From: Alphaproteobacteria bacterium
GTDB lineage: Bacteria > Bacteroidota > Bacteroidia > Bacteroidales > FEN-979
NCBI GenBank assembly: GCA_009928665.1
Contig: SACF01000005.1
Location: forward strand, 62,001 to 126,000
Length of the DNA stretch: 64,000 bases
Reading direction: 5' to 3'
Part shown: positions 8,763 through 17,497 of the stretch, piece after piece
Layout: every line of letters starts with the position of its first letter
Position numbering within the stretch: position 1 is the first letter of the stretch
The notes under the pieces: generated by a model
What the model was told of the DNA's origin: nothing
Seen by the model: only the letters and a program-made list of their open reading frames with translations
Database searches by the model: none
Position numbers and translations under genes: made by a program

Positions 8763-10232
8763 ATGAACAGAACATACTTTTTAATCAGCATCCTGTTTTT
8801 TATACTTGGTTTTGCGGTTTCAGTAACTGCCGCCCGGGTGAACGGATCATCCGAATCAAATCATTTCCGTTACACGGAAATCCAACTGACCGGGGATGCG
8901 GAGGCAGGGGGATCGGCTCCATCCGATAATCTCACGGCGACGCCCATCAGTTTGCAGGAATGTCTGCGATTGTCCATCCTGAACAGCCCCCACCTGAAGC
9001 TGTCGAACCTGGAGCAGATCAGGCTTCAGTACAACTACAAAGCAACGGTGGGCGGCGGATTGCCTCAGATCGGTTTTTCTGGATCGTTCGACGATTATCT
9101 GAACCTTCCAACGCAGATGATACCAAACATTTTCTCAAATCCGCCCAACCCAAGCGAAATGATCCCGGTTCAGTTCGGTACGACATACAATCTCGCGGGG
9201 GCACTCGATGTTGGTCAGATGCTTTACAGTCAGACCTGGCTGGTGGCATTGCGGCTGGCAAAACAAATGGAGGAGCAAAATCAACTGGTCACGGAAAAAA
9301 CAACGATCGACGTAGTTTTTCAGGTGGCGCAATCCTATTACCTGACCCAGATCACCATGCAGCAGATACAGAATGTCAGTGCAAACCTGGAAAAGATCGG
9401 AAAAGCTGAAAAGATCGCGCAGAGCCAATACGATTTCGGATTGATCAAAAAGGTGGATGTCGACCGGATCCTTGTTCAGAAATTGAATATGATCACCGAA
9501 CTGGAGCGGCTTCAGGTTCTTTACCAGCAGGAACTCGCGATGCAGAAGTATTTTATGGGACTGGATCAGGGCCGGGAGATCGCCCTGAGCGACTCCGTGA
9601 CGCCCTCGGCGCCGCTGGTCATCAACGATGCAAACCTCTCGGATCATATTGATGTAAGGTTGCTGGAACATCAGAAACAACTGGTAAACACTAATATCCG
9701 GATGAATCAGTCGGAGTACTTTCCCAGTCTGAACCTTTACGCCAGCGTCAATTATATGAATCAGAGCAATACCTTTTACCTGTTCGGAAAACCGTCCGAC
9801 TGGTTTAATACCAGCGTAATCGGGATCAGGCTGTCGGTGCCGGTTTTCAGCGGATTCCAGCGTCACTACAAGGTAAGTCAGACCCGGGTCGAGCTGGACA
9901 AACTCCGGGTGACGGAGGACGACACCAAAAGGCTGATCCGGATCAATTCGGAGGATGCCGAACGGAAGCTGTTAAACAGCATTGAAGCTGAAAAACGGCA
10001 ACGTGAAAACATGAAGCTTGCCGAGCGGGTGTATGGCATCTCTCAGGAGCAATATTCAAAGGGGGTGATACCCCTGACCGACCTTCTGAATGCTGAAACG
10101 TCGCTGAGCGATGCCCAGACAAACCACATTTATGCCCTCGTCCAGATGAAAGTTTCGGAACTCGAATACCTCAAGGCAAACGGAAAGCTTTTAACAATTG
10201 TTCAAAATCAGGCATCAGGAATTGGCCATTAG
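8763..10232 (+). CDS. TolC-family outer membrane efflux protein
   Basis: 489 aa from ATG 8763; the frame opens at TTG 8748 but the ATG begins a signal peptide (MNRTYFLISILFFILGFAVSVTA). Two outer-membrane-efflux (OEP) repeats follow: first about 60-260, second about 290-480, each with the long amphipathic helices rich in Q, E, L and K and with internal similarity (SLQECLRLSILNSPHLKL; GVIPLTDLLNAETSLSDA). It would form the trimeric outer-membrane duct for the pump encoded downstream. First gene of a three-gene operon. The last codons (GIGH then stop) lie in a repeated word tract, ATTGGCCATTAGCCATTAG, so the present C-terminus and stop codon seem to derive from the repeat rather than from the protein family. 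Confidence 0.92.
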   Translation: MNRTYFLISILFFILGFAVSVTAARVNGSSESNHFRYTEIQLTGDAEAGGSAPSDNLTATPISLQECLRLSILNSPHLKLSNLEQIRLQYNYKATVGGGLPQIGFSGSFDDYLNLPTQMIPNIFSNPPNPSEMIPVQFGTTYNLAGALDVGQMLYSQTWLVALRLAKQMEEQNQLVTEKTTIDVVFQVAQSYYLTQITMQQIQNVSANLEKIGKAEKIAQSQYDFGLIKKVDVDRILVQKLNMITELERLQVLYQQELAMQKYFMGLDQGREIALSDSVTPSAPLVINDANLSDHIDVRLLEHQKQLVNTNIRMNQSEYFPSLNLYASVNYMNQSNTFYLFGKPSDWFNTSVIGIRLSVPVFSGFQRHYKVSQTRVELDKLRVTEDDTKRLIRINSEDAERKLLNSIEAEKRQRENMKLAERVYGISQEQYSKGVIPLTDLLNAETSLSDAQTNHIYALVQMKVSELEYLKANGKLLTIVQNQASGIGH

Positions 10233-10248
10233 CCATTAGGGGAAAAGC

Positions 10249-10385
10249 TCAAAATTCAAAGTTCAAAGGTCAAAATTTTCACATTCTCAAATCCTCAAAT
10301 CCTCAAATTTTCAAATTTGCACATTTTCAGTCATTCAGTCAATCAGTAAATTAATCATTCAGTCATTCAGTCATTCAATCAATTG
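10249..10385 (+). repeat. Phased 7-8 nt degenerate word repeat, intergenic
   Basis: Almost the whole gap between tolC-like and the fusion-protein gene is built of short words in phase. From 10249: TCAAAAT, TCAAAGT, TCAAAGG (period 7), then TCAAAATT; from 10287 four octamers TCAAATCC, TCAAATCC, TCAAATTT, TCAAATTT; from 10331 octamers TCATTCAG, TCAATCAG, TAAATTAA, TCATTCAG, TCATTCAG, TCATTCAA. Nearly every unit begins TCA. It resembles the tract at 29977-30205 in style but not in words. No spacers, so not CRISPR. It is inside an operon and so is presumably transcribed. Confidence 0.85.
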
Positions 10386-10389
10386 TAAA

Positions 10390-11451
10390 ATGAAACGCAT
10401 CATAACCATTACCCTGATCATTGTATTCCTGGTCGGGGCCTGCAGTCTGACATTAATCCTGAACAAGAAAAAAATAGACGAGAAATCCAAGCTGGAGGGC
10501 AATCTTACCAGCATACCGGTTTTTGTCACGACTATTGGGAAGAAGACCCTGCCGGGTAGTTTCGAGGTAAATGGATCCTTTTCGGCCATCCATGAGCTGA
10601 CGCTGATGTCGGAAGGCCAGGGAAAGGTAACCGGGTTGATGTTCAATACCGGTGATGTGGTCGGCGAAGGGCAGGCGCTGGCTAAACTCGATGATGTATT
10701 GGTAAAGAGTCAGTTGTTGCTGGCGGAGGCCGCTTACAACAAAGCCCGGGGCGACCTGGCAAAATATGAAGGTTTGCTGAAGGCCGATGCCATTTCGAGC
10801 CAGCAGGTGGAAGATTCAAGACTGGCGTTAAGAAAAGCGGAGACAGACCTGACCACGTTGCGTAAACAGCTCGAATACACGACGATTTCGGCGCCTATCA
10901 AAGGCACCGTGGTCAAACGGTACATCGAGATCGGGTCGTTGCTGGTGCCGGGCGCTCCTGTGGCTGATATCGTGGATGTTAGCCGTTTGAAATTCATCGC
11001 CCATGTTGCTGAAACGGAAGCCGCCATGGTCCGGAAAGGCGACCGGATCAAGGTGTCGACTTCGCTCTATCCCGGGGTAACCTACGAGGGCATCGTCGTT
11101 TCGGTTGGCGTGAAAGCCGACGAAGTCAAACGTTTTCCCGTGGAGCTTGAAATTACCAACGATCCGGGACGTCCGTTGCGGGCGGGGATGTTCGGCACCG
11201 CCATGTTTCATTCCGAATCCGTGTTCGAGGCGCTGGTTGTTCCCCGCGAAGCGATCGTAGGAAGCATTAAAACCCCGAAAGTTTATGTGGCCGAAAACGA
11301 CCGGGCCATTCTGAAACCGGTAACCATCGGAATCGCCACCGATCATGAAGTTCAGATTCTCGGCGGACTGACACCCGGGGAGCAGGTAGTGATCTCCGGA
11401 CAGATCAACCTCGACAACATGCGCCGTATCAAGATTGTCAATTCAAAATAA
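10390..11451 (+). CDS. RND efflux membrane fusion protein (HlyD/AcrA-like)
   Basis: 353-aa periplasmic adaptor. The N-terminus MKRIITITLIIVFLVGACS is either an uncleaved anchor or, given VGAC with C18, a lipoprotein signal; the hydrophobic run continues after the Cys, so this is ambiguous. The order is: barrel-sandwich/lipoyl half (VNGSFSAIHELTLMSEGQGKVTGLMFNTGDVVGEGQALAKLDD), a short coiled-coil hairpin about 100-160, second lipoyl half (TISAPIKGTVVKRYIEIGSLLVPG), beta-barrel (about 190-275) and membrane-proximal domain to the C-terminus (LTPGEQVVISGQINLD). It bridges the pump and the TolC-like duct. It ends 9 nt before the pump gene. Confidence 0.93.
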   Translation: MKRIITITLIIVFLVGACSLTLILNKKKIDEKSKLEGNLTSIPVFVTTIGKKTLPGSFEVNGSFSAIHELTLMSEGQGKVTGLMFNTGDVVGEGQALAKLDDVLVKSQLLLAEAAYNKARGDLAKYEGLLKADAISSQQVEDSRLALRKAETDLTTLRKQLEYTTISAPIKGTVVKRYIEIGSLLVPGAPVADIVDVSRLKFIAHVAETEAAMVRKGDRIKVSTSLYPGVTYEGIVVSVGVKADEVKRFPVELEITNDPGRPLRAGMFGTAMFHSESVFEALVVPREAIVGSIKTPKVYVAENDRAILKPVTIGIATDHEVQILGGLTPGEQVVISGQINLDNMRRIKIVNSK

Positions 11452-11460
11452 TTCCCTGTC

Positions 11461-14400
11461 ATGACACTTACCGAACTTGCCATTAAGAGACCCACGCTGA
11501 TCGTGGTCATCTTCACCGTGCTCATCTTTCTGGGAATTGTGAGTTATTTTTCACTGAACTACGAGCTCTTCCCGAAATATTCTCAACCCGTACTTGTCGT
11601 CGTGACCGCTTATCCCGGTGCTTCACCCTCAGAGGTTGAAAATTCGGTCACGAAAAAGATCGAAGATGCCATCTCCTCCCTCGAGGATATCGATAACATT
11701 CAAAGCACTTCGGCCGAAGGGAATTCGGTGGTAGTAGTTATCTTCAAGAATTCGGCCGATATGGACAAGGCCACCGAAGATGCCACCCGGAAAGTAGCGA
11801 ACATCGAATACCTCCTCCCGGAGGATGTGAAAAGGCCCATTATCAGTAACTTCAGCATGGATGATATTCCCATCATGCGTCTGGGGCTCACTGCCGGTAT
11901 TCCATCCACCGAATTGTACGATCTGGTCAAAAACAAGATCAAACCGATGATCTCCACCATCAACGGCATCTCACAGGTTGATATCGTGGGAGGCGAGGAG
12001 CGGGAGATCCGCATCAATGTCGACAACAACAAGCTCAAGGCCCATGGGATCTCGATCCTCCAGATCACCCAGGCGATCCGGAGCGCCAACATGGAATTTC
12101 CCACGGGCAAGATCAAGGACCAGAGCCAGGAGGTGATCATCCGGTTATCCGGGAAGTTTGTCGCCCTTGAAGATCTGAAAAACCTGGTCATTAAATCGGA
12201 TGCCGGCGGAAGCCCGGTAAGGCTGGAGGATGTGGCCGATGTGAGTGACTCAAAGAAAGAGACCGTCAGCATCAACCGGTTCAACGGGCAGACCTCGCTG
12301 GGATTGCTGATCTTCAAACAGCCCGATGGCAATGAAGTGGAGATCTCGAAAAATGTGAAGCAGGCGATCCGCAAAATTGAAGGGATTTACCAGGCAGAAA
12401 AGTTACAAGTGGCGATTGCCAACGACACTTCTGAATTTACGCTGACATCGGCCAATGCCGTAATGAAGGATCTCTTGATCGCGATCTGCCTCGTGGCGCT
12501 TGTCATGCTTGTTTTCCTGCACAGTGTGCGGAATTCGTTCATCGTCCTGGTGGCCATTCCCGCTTCCCTGATCTCCACCTTTACCGCCATGTACCTGTTC
12601 GACTTTTCGCTGAACATCATCTCTTTGGTTGCCATGTCGCTGGTGATCGGGATCCTTGTGGATGATTCGATTGTTGTTCTGGAGAATATTTACCGGCATC
12701 TCGATATGGGGAAAGAACGCCGGAAAGCCGCGCTTGACGGACGAAACGAAATTAACTACACGGCGGTTTCGATTACCCTTGTCGATGTGGTGGTATTTCT
12801 TCCAATTGCTTTGATATCGAGCATGGTATCAGGGTTATTAAGACAATTTTCGCTGGTCGTGGTGTTCTCCACCCTGCTGAGCCTTTTTGTCTCCTTTACC
12901 ATTACGCCATTGCTCGCTTCTCGGATGGCCAAGAAAACACGTTTCCGGGAGGACAGTCTGGCAGGCAGGATCATTCTTGGTTTCGAACGATGGCTGCACA
13001 GTTTCACTGAGGGGTATGCCAAGGTGGTAGCCTGGTCGTTGCGTCATAAAGTTATCGTGATCGCAGGAACCACCGTCCTCTTTTTTGCTTCCCTGTCACT
13101 GGTCATTGGCGGGTTTATCGGTTCGGAATTCGTGAGTATGGGCGATCGGGGTGAAGTGATCATCCAGATGGAACTTCCCAAGAATGCAAGCATCGAACAA
13201 ACCAACCAGTTGACGCTGAAAGCGGAGCAATACCTGATGAAACAACGGGAAGTCATCAGTGTTTTCACTTCGGTGGGGAGCACCACCAGCTTTTTCGAAG
13301 CGGGGAATACCGCCTATAAATCAGAAATGCATGTGAAGATGGTTGCCAAGGAGAAACGGGAGATCACTTCGGAGTTGTTTGCCATCAAGATGAAAAAAGA
13401 TCTCATGAACCTGATCCCCGGCGTTAAAGTCCGCTCAACCATCGTTTCGCTGATGGGTACCTCGGATATGGATCCAATTCAGATCGTTTTAAGCGGTCCG
13501 AACCTCGACACCCTGACGCGCTGGTCGGAGGTGGTGATGGCCGAAATGAAAAAAGTCCCCGGGACCTATGAAGTGAAGCTGTCGGTCGAAGCCGGTAATC
13601 CGGAAGTCGATGTCCGCATCGACAAGGATAAAATGGCCAGTCTCGGACTTTCGACCGCGGTGGTCGGAATGACCCTGCAAAATGCGTTTAGCGGCAACAC
13701 CGATGCAAAATACCGGGAAGGCGACAACGAGTACAACATCAACGTATTGCTCGACCAGTTCGACCGCAACAGCATCAACGACATTGCAGGTCTTTCGTTT
13801 GTTAATGACCAGGGGAAAAGCATCCAGTTGAACCAGTTTGCCACCATCAGGCCGTCGAGCGGAACCACGATATTGCAGCGCTACGACCGGGTTCCTTCGG
13901 TTACAGTTCAGTGCCAGGTCATCGGCCGGCCGGTGGGATCGGTGGGTGAGGATGTGTTAAAGGTGGTGCACGCTATGCCCATGCCCAAGGAGGTGACTGT
14001 GATCGCCGAAGGCGACATGAAGTACCAGACCGAGGCTTTCGGCAGCATGGGCATTGCCTTTCTCGCCTCCATTTTGTTCGTTTACCTGATCATGGTTGCC
14101 CTTTACGATTCGTATGTTTATCCGTTCGTGGTGATCTTTTCCATACCGCTCGCCATCATCGGCGCCTTGCTGGCCCTGGGGCTCACCATGCAGTCGTTGA
14201 CGGTTTTCTCCATCCTCGGAATCATCATGCTGGTGGGACTGGTTGGGAAAAATGCCATCCTGCTCGTCGATTTCACCAATCAGTTGAAAGAGGAGGGCTA
14301 CAATACATTTGATGCCCTCATCCAGGCAGGAAAGGTGCGGATGCGCCCCATTCTCATGACCACCTTTTCGATGATCTTCGGGATGTTGCCGATCGCACTG

Positions 14401-14571
14401 GCATCAGGCGCCGGTTCGGAGTGGAAAAATGGCACAGCCTGGGCGCTGATTGGCGGACTCACCAGTTCGCTCTTCCTGACCCTCATCGTGGTACCGGTTG
14501 TTTACCTCTATTTCGATAAATTAAAAACACGCTGGAGCAAAAAAAAGCCCGCCACGGTTGTGGCAGGCTGA
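11461..14571 (+). CDS. RND multidrug efflux transporter, HAE1/AcrB type
   Basis: 1036-aa inner-membrane proton/drug antiporter. TM1 about 13-30 and duplicated topology (two sets of TM helices with two large periplasmic loops). Proton-relay residues are present: D401-D402 in IGILVDDSIVVLENI (TM4) and K930 in LVGLVGKNAILLVDF (TM10), which argues for proton-driven organic-solute export rather than the heavy-metal subfamily. Other landmarks: ELAIKRPTLIVV start, YPGASPSEVE, and near the end KVRMRPILMTTFSMIFGMLPIA. No transcriptional regulator lies in the operon, so substrate and control cannot be read from context. The final codons carry a hairpin that acts as a terminator for the opposite strand. 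Confidence 0.95.
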   Translation: MTLTELAIKRPTLIVVIFTVLIFLGIVSYFSLNYELFPKYSQPVLVVVTAYPGASPSEVENSVTKKIEDAISSLEDIDNIQSTSAEGNSVVVVIFKNSADMDKATEDATRKVANIEYLLPEDVKRPIISNFSMDDIPIMRLGLTAGIPSTELYDLVKNKIKPMISTINGISQVDIVGGEEREIRINVDNNKLKAHGISILQITQAIRSANMEFPTGKIKDQSQEVIIRLSGKFVALEDLKNLVIKSDAGGSPVRLEDVADVSDSKKETVSINRFNGQTSLGLLIFKQPDGNEVEISKNVKQAIRKIEGIYQAEKLQVAIANDTSEFTLTSANAVMKDLLIAICLVALVMLVFLHSVRNSFIVLVAIPASLISTFTAMYLFDFSLNIISLVAMSLVIGILVDDSIVVLENIYRHLDMGKERRKAALDGRNEINYTAVSITLVDVVVFLPIALISSMVSGLLRQFSLVVVFSTLLSLFVSFTITPLLASRMAKKTRFREDSLAGRIILGFERWLHSFTEGYAKVVAWSLRHKVIVIAGTTVLFFASLSLVIGGFIGSEFVSMGDRGEVIIQMELPKNASIEQTNQLTLKAEQYLMKQREVISVFTSVGSTTSFFEAGNTAYKSEMHVKMVAKEKREITSELFAIKMKKDLMNLIPGVKVRSTIVSLMGTSDMDPIQIVLSGPNLDTLTRWSEVVMAEMKKVPGTYEVKLSVEAGNPEVDVRIDKDKMASLGLSTAVVGMTLQNAFSGNTDAKYREGDNEYNINVLLDQFDRNSINDIAGLSFVNDQGKSIQLNQFATIRPSSGTTILQRYDRVPSVTVQCQVIGRPVGSVGEDVLKVVHAMPMPKEVTVIAEGDMKYQTEAFGSMGIAFLASILFVYLIMVALYDSYVYPFVVIFSIPLAIIGALLALGLTMQSLTVFSILGIIMLVGLVGKNAILLVDFTNQLKEEGYNTFDALIQAGKVRMRPILMTTFSMIFGMLPIALASGAGSEWKNGTAWALIGGLTSSLFLTLIVVPVVYLYFDKLKTRWSKKKPATVVAG
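14539..14570 (-). terminator. Rho-independent terminator of the minus-strand barrel gene, inside the RND gene
   Basis: Read on the minus strand: AGCCTGCCAC, loop AACC, GTGGCGGGCT (one G-T wobble in a 10-bp stem), followed directly by eight T residues. It lies 26 nt after the stop codon of the barrel gene, as expected for its terminator. The same bases are the last sense codons of the RND gene (KKKPATVVAG). On the plus strand the stem is not followed by a T run. Confidence 0.8.
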
Positions 14572-14595
14572 AAACAAAGGTTCTTTCAGGATCAG

Positions 14596-15414
14596 CTATA
14601 ATTTTATCTTTAATCCGATATTCAGTCCAAGGCTGTTGAGCGGATAACTGTTTTTCAACTGTTGGTCGGGTTCGCTGTCCTTAGGTACAAAACCCGTGAG
14701 GTCTTTCACGAATTCCACTTCCTTGTCGTAAGTTGTCATGTCGGGAAGAACATCCTTTCCGTTGACCTCACACTTTTTAAATTCACCTTTGGTAGGAGCG
14801 TAACTCAGGGCGTCGTAATAAATTTCAGCATAGATGGCCAGGAGGTCGCTAAGGTTAAAATCGCAACCAAGGGCAAAACTGCCTCCGAAAGCCACACCAC
14901 CCGAATATTTAATGGTTGCAACCGTGTTATCTGAAGCGGGGGCATCGTAAGGGTAACTGGTTGTCGTAACATCCATTTTAGTCGTCATGGAGGGCATAAT
15001 TCCGATTAACACGCCCAGGCGTGCATAGGGTCTGGTCTTGGATTCAAAGTCGGGTGAGATCACCAGGGCCGGGACCAGGTAAAGCATATCACTCTTGAAT
15101 TTGAGCGTGCCGGATCCGCCATAGCTTTTATAGGATTCCGTTCCCTCTTCAAGATCCACTTTGGTGTTGAATCCCATCCGGTATCCGACACCAAGTTCAA
15201 TGGCAATGGCCTGGCCCACGAAATAACCGCCCCGAAGGTTAAAATCAAGACCTTTCCCGAGTCCGACCGGATGAACTTTGTACCCGTTATAAAGGTCGTA
15301 GGTGCGTGCTGTTCCGAGACCCGCTCCCACTCCCAATGACAGATAAGCCTTTTGCTGTGCGGAAATTGTTCCGACAAGCAACAGCGCTGAAAACAGTAAA
15401 ATGATCTTTTTCAT
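14596..15414 (-). CDS. Outer-membrane beta-barrel protein
   Basis: 272 aa with a signal peptide (MKKIILLFSALLLVGTISAQ, cleavage after ISA or SAQ). The mature part alternates hydrophobic and polar residues, is rich in G, Y and aromatic residues, and ends LNIGLKIKL, a terminal beta-strand. The early strand YLSLGVGAGLGTARTY and later GGSFALGCDFNLSDLLAIYAEIYYDAL fit the OmpA-like porin/barrel superfamily (PF13505 type). The function cannot be deduced. It stands alone on the minus strand, convergent with the RND gene, and shares its upstream region with divergent aqpZ. Confidence 0.8.
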   Translation of the reverse strand: MKKIILLFSALLLVGTISAQQKAYLSLGVGAGLGTARTYDLYNGYKVHPVGLGKGLDFNLRGGYFVGQAIAIELGVGYRMGFNTKVDLEEGTESYKSYGGSGTLKFKSDMLYLVPALVISPDFESKTRPYARLGVLIGIMPSMTTKMDVTTTSYPYDAPASDNTVATIKYSGGVAFGGSFALGCDFNLSDLLAIYAEIYYDALSYAPTKGEFKKCEVNGKDVLPDMTTYDKEVEFVKDLTGFVPKDSEPDQQLKNSYPLNSLGLNIGLKIKL

Positions 15415-15494
15415 GGTTACGTTTTTTTTTGGTGGATTGTCGTTAGAACATGTAAATATATAATCTTTTTTAAGGCCTTCTTCATTTTTTTAAT

Positions 15495-15502
15495 TATTTT
15501 TG
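15495..15502 (+). promoter_or_regulatory. Bacteroidota -7 promoter element (TATTTTTG) for aqpZ
   Basis: Exact TAnnTTTG match 23 nt before the ATG at 15526, giving a leader of about 15 nt. Confidence 0.6.
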
Positions 15503-15525
15503 AAACAACCAATAAAACAAAGATC

Positions 15526-16221
15526 ATGAAAAAGTATTTAGCTGAGTTAATTGGCACCTTCAGCCTGGTGCTTTTTGGCTGCGGAGCAGCCGTCATTGCG
15601 GGAATCAGTCAAACCGGCCCGAGCGGGGTAGGATTGCTGGGTATTTCGATTGCATTCGGATTCGCGGTGGTTGCGATGGCCTATGCCATCGGAGGCATTT
15701 CAGGTTGTCACATCAACCCGGCTGTGACCATCGGGGTGTTGGTAGCCGGTAAAATGGAAGTGAAAGATGCAATCGGCTATATCATTTCCCAATGCATTGG
15801 CGCGCTACTCGGGGCCGGAGTCCTGTTCCTGATTCTGGTGGGTCGTCCCGATTTCCAGATGGGTGAATGGGCGCTGGGCTCCAATGGCTGGGGTGAAGGC
15901 TATCTGGGTGGTTATGATACGTTAAGCGCCTTTGTCATTGAAATGGTCATGACCTTCCTGTTCCTGTTCGTGATCCTTGCCGTGACTTCCAAATATGGCA
16001 ATGGAGTCATGGCAGGCCTTGCCATCGGGGTCACCCTCATGCTGATTCACCTGGTTACGATCCCGGTTACGGGAACTTCGGTCAACCCGGCACGAAGCCT
16101 GGGACCCGCCATTTTTGCCGGCGGTAAGGCCTTTGCACAACTCTGGCTGTTCATCCTGGCCCCGATCGTAGGCGCCATCCTCGCCGCCTTCGTCTGGAAA
16201 TGGGGATTTGAAAAAGAGTAG
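15526..16221 (+). CDS. aqpZ: Aquaporin Z-type water channel
   Basis: 231-aa six-helix MIP channel. Both NPA half-helices are intact: GCHINPAVTIG and GTSVNPARSLGPA. The selectivity filter can be read from alignment with E. coli AqpZ (F43, H174, T183, R189): F in IAFGF, H in LIHLVTIPV, T in GTSVNPAR and its Arg. This is the water-selective set, not the W-G-F-R set of glycerol facilitators. N-terminus KYLAELIGTFSLVLFGCGAAV is typical. It is followed closely by the NRAMP gene in the same direction, so the two are probably co-transcribed. Confidence 0.93.
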   Translation: MKKYLAELIGTFSLVLFGCGAAVIAGISQTGPSGVGLLGISIAFGFAVVAMAYAIGGISGCHINPAVTIGVLVAGKMEVKDAIGYIISQCIGALLGAGVLFLILVGRPDFQMGEWALGSNGWGEGYLGGYDTLSAFVIEMVMTFLFLFVILAVTSKYGNGVMAGLAIGVTLMLIHLVTIPVTGTSVNPARSLGPAIFAGGKAFAQLWLFILAPIVGAILAAFVWKWGFEKE

Positions 16222-16234
16222 TGCCCCTGTAAGG

Positions 16235-17497
16235 ATGATCCTTGATTTTTTTAAAGATCTAAAACGTCGTGACCACAAGCCCGGGTTCGGTGCACGGGAT
16301 ATTCTGAAGTACATCGGACCCGGGTTGCTCGTGACTGTGGGATTCATCGATCCGGGTAACTGGGCATCGAATATCGCGGCCGGATCAGCCTTTGGCTACA
16401 CCTTGCTGTGGATGGTGACTCTTTCGACCATCATGCTCATCATCCTGCAGCACAACGTTGCCCACCTGGGAATTGCTACCGGACTGTGTCTCTCGGAAGC
16501 CGCGACGCTTCACACCCCCCGCTGGGTATCGAAATCTGTCTTGATTTCAGCCATGGGCGCATCGGTTTCCACCTCCTTGGCCGAGATCCTGGGCGCCGCC
16601 ATTGCCCTGAACATGCTGTTCGGCATCCCCATCCCGGCCGGGGCGCTTCTTGCCTTCCTCTTCGTGATCATCATGGTATTTACAAACTCTTACCGTAAGA
16701 TCGAAAAATTTATCATTGCCTTCGTGTCGGTAATCGGACTATCGTTCCTATACGAACTTTCGCTGGTCGACATCGACTGGGTCAGGGCCGGAGTGGGGTG
16801 GGTAAAACCTTCCCTGCCCGAGGGCTCCATGATCGTGATCATGAGCGTGCTGGGCGCCGTAGTTATGCCGCACAATCTGTTCCTGCATTCAGAGGTGATC
16901 CAGAGCAGGCAATGGAACCTCAAAGATGAAAAGGTGATCAAACGCCAGATGGATTTCGAGCTGTTCGACACGCTTTTCTCCATGCTGATAGGGTGGGCCA
17001 TCAACAGCGCCATGATCCTTCTTGCTGCCGCAACGTTTTTTTCGAACCGGATTGAAGTAACGGAATTGCAGCAGGCCAAAGGAATCCTGCAACCTTTGCT
17101 CGGGAACAACGCGGGTACCATCTTCGCGGTTGCCCTCTTGTGTGCCGGTATCGCCAGCACCATCACCTCCGGGATGGCTGGAGGATCGATCTTCGCGGGA
17201 TTGTTCAGTGAGCCTTACGATATCCGTGACAGCCATTCCCGGTTGGGGGTGCTCATCTCGCTGGTCGCAGCCTTGCTGATCATCTTCATGGTGTCGGATC
17301 CCTACCGGGGATTGATCATCTCACAGATGGTGCTGAGTATCCAGTTGCCCTTTACAATTTTCCTTCAGATTTATCTGACATCCTCCAAAAAAGTGATGGG
17401 AAAATATGTCAATAAAACACACACCAAGGTTATCCTGCTGATCATCGGGAGCCTGGTCGTGTTTCTGAATTTGAAACTTCTGTTCAGCGTTTTTTAA
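16235..17497 (+). CDS. NRAMP-family divalent metal transporter (MntH-like)
   Basis: 420 aa from ATG 16235, preceded by GTAAGG; the frame also opens at a TTG (16208) that would overlap aqpZ by 14 nt. About 11 membrane helices. The two metal-binding motifs are intact: DPGNW in TM1 (VGFIDPGNWASNIAAGS) and MPHN in TM6 (VVMPHNLFLHSEVIQS). These Asp, Asn and Met residues define proton-coupled Mn(II)/Fe(II) importers. No MntR/Fur-type regulator is adjacent. Linkage to a water channel is unusual and may simply reflect a shared promoter at 15495. Confidence 0.93.
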   Translation: MILDFFKDLKRRDHKPGFGARDILKYIGPGLLVTVGFIDPGNWASNIAAGSAFGYTLLWMVTLSTIMLIILQHNVAHLGIATGLCLSEAATLHTPRWVSKSVLISAMGASVSTSLAEILGAAIALNMLFGIPIPAGALLAFLFVIIMVFTNSYRKIEKFIIAFVSVIGLSFLYELSLVDIDWVRAGVGWVKPSLPEGSMIVIMSVLGAVVMPHNLFLHSEVIQSRQWNLKDEKVIKRQMDFELFDTLFSMLIGWAINSAMILLAAATFFSNRIEVTELQQAKGILQPLLGNNAGTIFAVALLCAGIASTITSGMAGGSIFAGLFSEPYDIRDSHSRLGVLISLVAALLIIFMVSDPYRGLIISQMVLSIQLPFTIFLQIYLTSSKKVMGKYVNKTHTKVILLIIGSLVVFLNLKLLFSVF

